DNA of 5,809 nucleotides from Gemmatimonadota bacterium (GTDB taxonomy: Bacteria; Gemmatimonadota; Gemmatimonadetes; Longimicrobiales; Longimicrobiaceae), in NCBI GenBank assembly GCA_019240375.1, contig JAFAYN010000105.1:1-5809 (forward strand), in the 5' to 3' direction. Under the pieces are notes generated by a model, which did no database searches, was not told the origin of the DNA, and saw nothing but the letters and a program-made list of their open reading frames with translations. Shown one piece after another: positions 4,607-5,809 of this stretch (the stretch's first letter is position 1; every line of letters begins with the position of its first letter). The translations under genes were made by a program, and so were the position numbers.

Positions 4607-5809
4607 ATGACCGATCTCCCCTCTCCGGCCCGGCGCCGGAGCCCGGCCGGCCGTTTCCCCGCCTGGACGGTGGCCGCCGCGTTCCTGCTGCTGGAAGCGG
4701 CCGCGTGCGCCCGCGCGCTCACCCCGCGTCCGGAAGCCCCGGAAGCGCCTCCCGCTCCCCCGACCGAGCAGCCGGCGCCGCCGCAGGCCCCCGCCCCCGA
4801 CACGTCGGCGCCCGCATCCTTCCCGCAGCCGATCGAGGTCCAGAGCGTGAACGGCCTGCTCGACGTGCGGATGCAGGTGGTGCGCGCCTCGTTCAACGTT
4901 CCCGGGGGAGGCTCGCAGTCGCTCCGCGCCTACCAGCTCCTGTCCGCGAACGGGAAGACGTACAACGCGGCGCCCGCCTTCCCCGGCCCCACCTTCCGGG
5001 TGAAGCCCGGCGACCGGGTGCGGGTGAAGCTGCTCAACGGGCTGGAGAACACCGACACGCTGTGCATGAACTACCCGGCCGCCAACAGCGGGCTCGACAC
5101 CTTCCCGGACTGCTTCCACGGCCCGGACTGGACCAACATGCACTTCCACGGGTTCCACGTGACCCCGGCCGACTCCGGCGACAACGTGCTGCTGGAGATC
5201 GCGCCCCAGGACTCGTTCCAGTACTCGTTCCGCATCCCGCAGAACCAGTCGCCGGGGACGCACTGGTACCACCCGCACAAGCACGGCTCGGTGGCGATTC
5301 AGGTCACCAACGGGATGTCCGGCGCCTTCTTCATCGAGGACCCCACCACGGGGCTGGACTCCATGACCAGGGCGTACGGGATGGAGGACTACCTGGTCGC
5401 CATCCAGCAGGTGGACTCGTCGGTGAACCTGGTGGACAACAACACCGGCAACTACATCCTGGTGAACGGGCAGCAGACCCCGGTGCTCTCCCTTCGGGCG
5501 GGCGAGGTGGCGCGGCTGCGGATGGTGAACGAGAACATCTCGCAGACGGCGCACTACCAGATCATCTTCCCGGCCGGGTCGAACAACCCCAGCTTCTACG
5601 ACGTGGCGCGGGACGGCGTCCAGTTCGCGCCCGCCAACTACGACGCCAAGACGCCGGACGACAGCCTGTACATGGCCCCGGGCAACCGGCTGGACGTGTT
5701 CGTGAAGGCGCCCGGCACCGCCGGCGACTTCACCGTGCGCGCCCGGCAGCTCGCCAACGTCCGCTCGGCGCGCCGGCAGTCGCGGAAGGTGCAGGAGCAG
5801 CCCCAGGGC
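4607..5809 (+). CDS. Multicopper oxidase (laccase-like), exported, 3'-truncated by window edge
   Basis: Copper-dependent oxidase that would oxidise phenolic, metal or other reducing substrates and reduce oxygen to water; the actual substrate cannot be read. 401 codons are visible without a stop. Residues 1-34 form an export signal: basic ARRR segment, hydrophobic run (VAAAFLLL), and a weak lipobox AAAC with Cys34; ordinary signal peptidase cleavage nearby is the alternative. Residues about 38-73 are a Pro/Ala-rich linker. The first cupredoxin domain (about 74-255) carries copper motif 1, HFHGFH (179-184), and motif 2, HWYHPHKHGS (219-228), ligands of the trinuclear type 2/3 cluster, followed by GMSGAFFIED. 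Domain 2 (about 265-401) has VNGQQ (286-290), the GEVARLR strand and PGNRLDVFV (358-366). Domain 3, with the type 1 copper site and the HCH motif, lies beyond the window. ATG 4607 is the only in-frame ATG between the promoter and the signal peptide but lacks a Shine-Dalgarno site. Confidence 0.92.
   Translation, partial: MTDLPSPARRRSPAGRFPAWTVAAAFLLLEAAACARALTPRPEAPEAPPAPPTEQPAPPQAPAPDTSAPASFPQPIEVQSVNGLLDVRMQVVRASFNVPGGGSQSLRAYQLLSANGKTYNAAPAFPGPTFRVKPGDRVRVKLLNGLENTDTLCMNYPAANSGLDTFPDCFHGPDWTNMHFHGFHVTPADSGDNVLLEIAPQDSFQYSFRIPQNQSPGTHWYHPHKHGSVAIQVTNGMSGAFFIEDPTTGLDSMTRAYGMEDYLVAIQQVDSSVNLVDNNTGNYILVNGQQTPVLSLRAGEVARLRMVNENISQTAHYQIIFPAGSNNPSFYDVARDGVQFAPANYDAKTPDDSLYMAPGNRLDVFVKAPGTAGDFTVRARQLANVRSARRQSRKVQEQPQG

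Noticed and set aside
4583..5554. 323-codon open frame on the minus strand opposite the oxidase gene
   Set aside because: Shadow of the multicopper oxidase; low-complexity Arg/Val/His-rich translation, while the + strand shows clear copper motifs.
1..5809. CRISPR array, tRNA or rRNA genes, insertion sequence or attachment site
   Set aside because: No regularly spaced repeats, cloverleaf-like segment, rRNA-like stretch, transposase motif or flanking direct repeats were found on reading either strand.

Overview
The window is very GC-rich (roughly 70% by eye) and reads entirely on the + strand. It holds three genes with short intergenic gaps: the 3' part of a DEAH-type helicase gene, a complete gene for a secreted M49-type (dipeptidyl-peptidase III-like) zinc peptidase, and the 5' part of a multicopper oxidase gene. 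The GC content, the gene style, the lipoprotein-type export signals and the AT-rich islands that stand out as promoters suggest a high-GC Gram-negative soil-type bacterium. A member of the Gemmatimonadota (Longimicrobium-like) is my best guess, but this is inference from general impression, not proof.

Layout. 1-2531: helicase, already open at the left edge; its Walker A motif lies upstream of the first in-window ATG, so the true start is outside the window. 2532-2681: intergenic gap with a GC-rich hairpin (2540-2573), a sigma70-like promoter (2602-2629) and a Shine-Dalgarno site (2670-2674). 2682-4415: M49-like lipoprotein peptidase. 4416-4606: gap with two tandem hairpins, the second a textbook intrinsic terminator (4452-4491), then a second promoter (4515-4543) and a leader without a Shine-Dalgarno sequence. 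4607-5809: multicopper oxidase, cut by the right edge after 401 codons, so its third cupredoxin domain and type 1 copper site are not visible.

The three genes do not form an obvious pathway. The helicase would act on nucleic acid in the cytoplasm; the other two products carry export signals and would act outside the inner membrane, one on peptides and one on copper-dependent oxidation. Each of the last two has its own promoter-like element and a strong terminator separates them, so three separate transcription units are most likely.

I see no mobile element, CRISPR array, tRNA or rRNA, and no multi-gene system that looks new. The most noteworthy points are the divergent helicase (shortened first RecA domain, altered motifs V and VI, unassigned C-terminal half, RG-rich tail over a G-quadruplex-like run), the HEXXH form of the M49 zinc motif in a lipoprotein, and two hairpins exactly 40 bases apart that share the same eight-base core.
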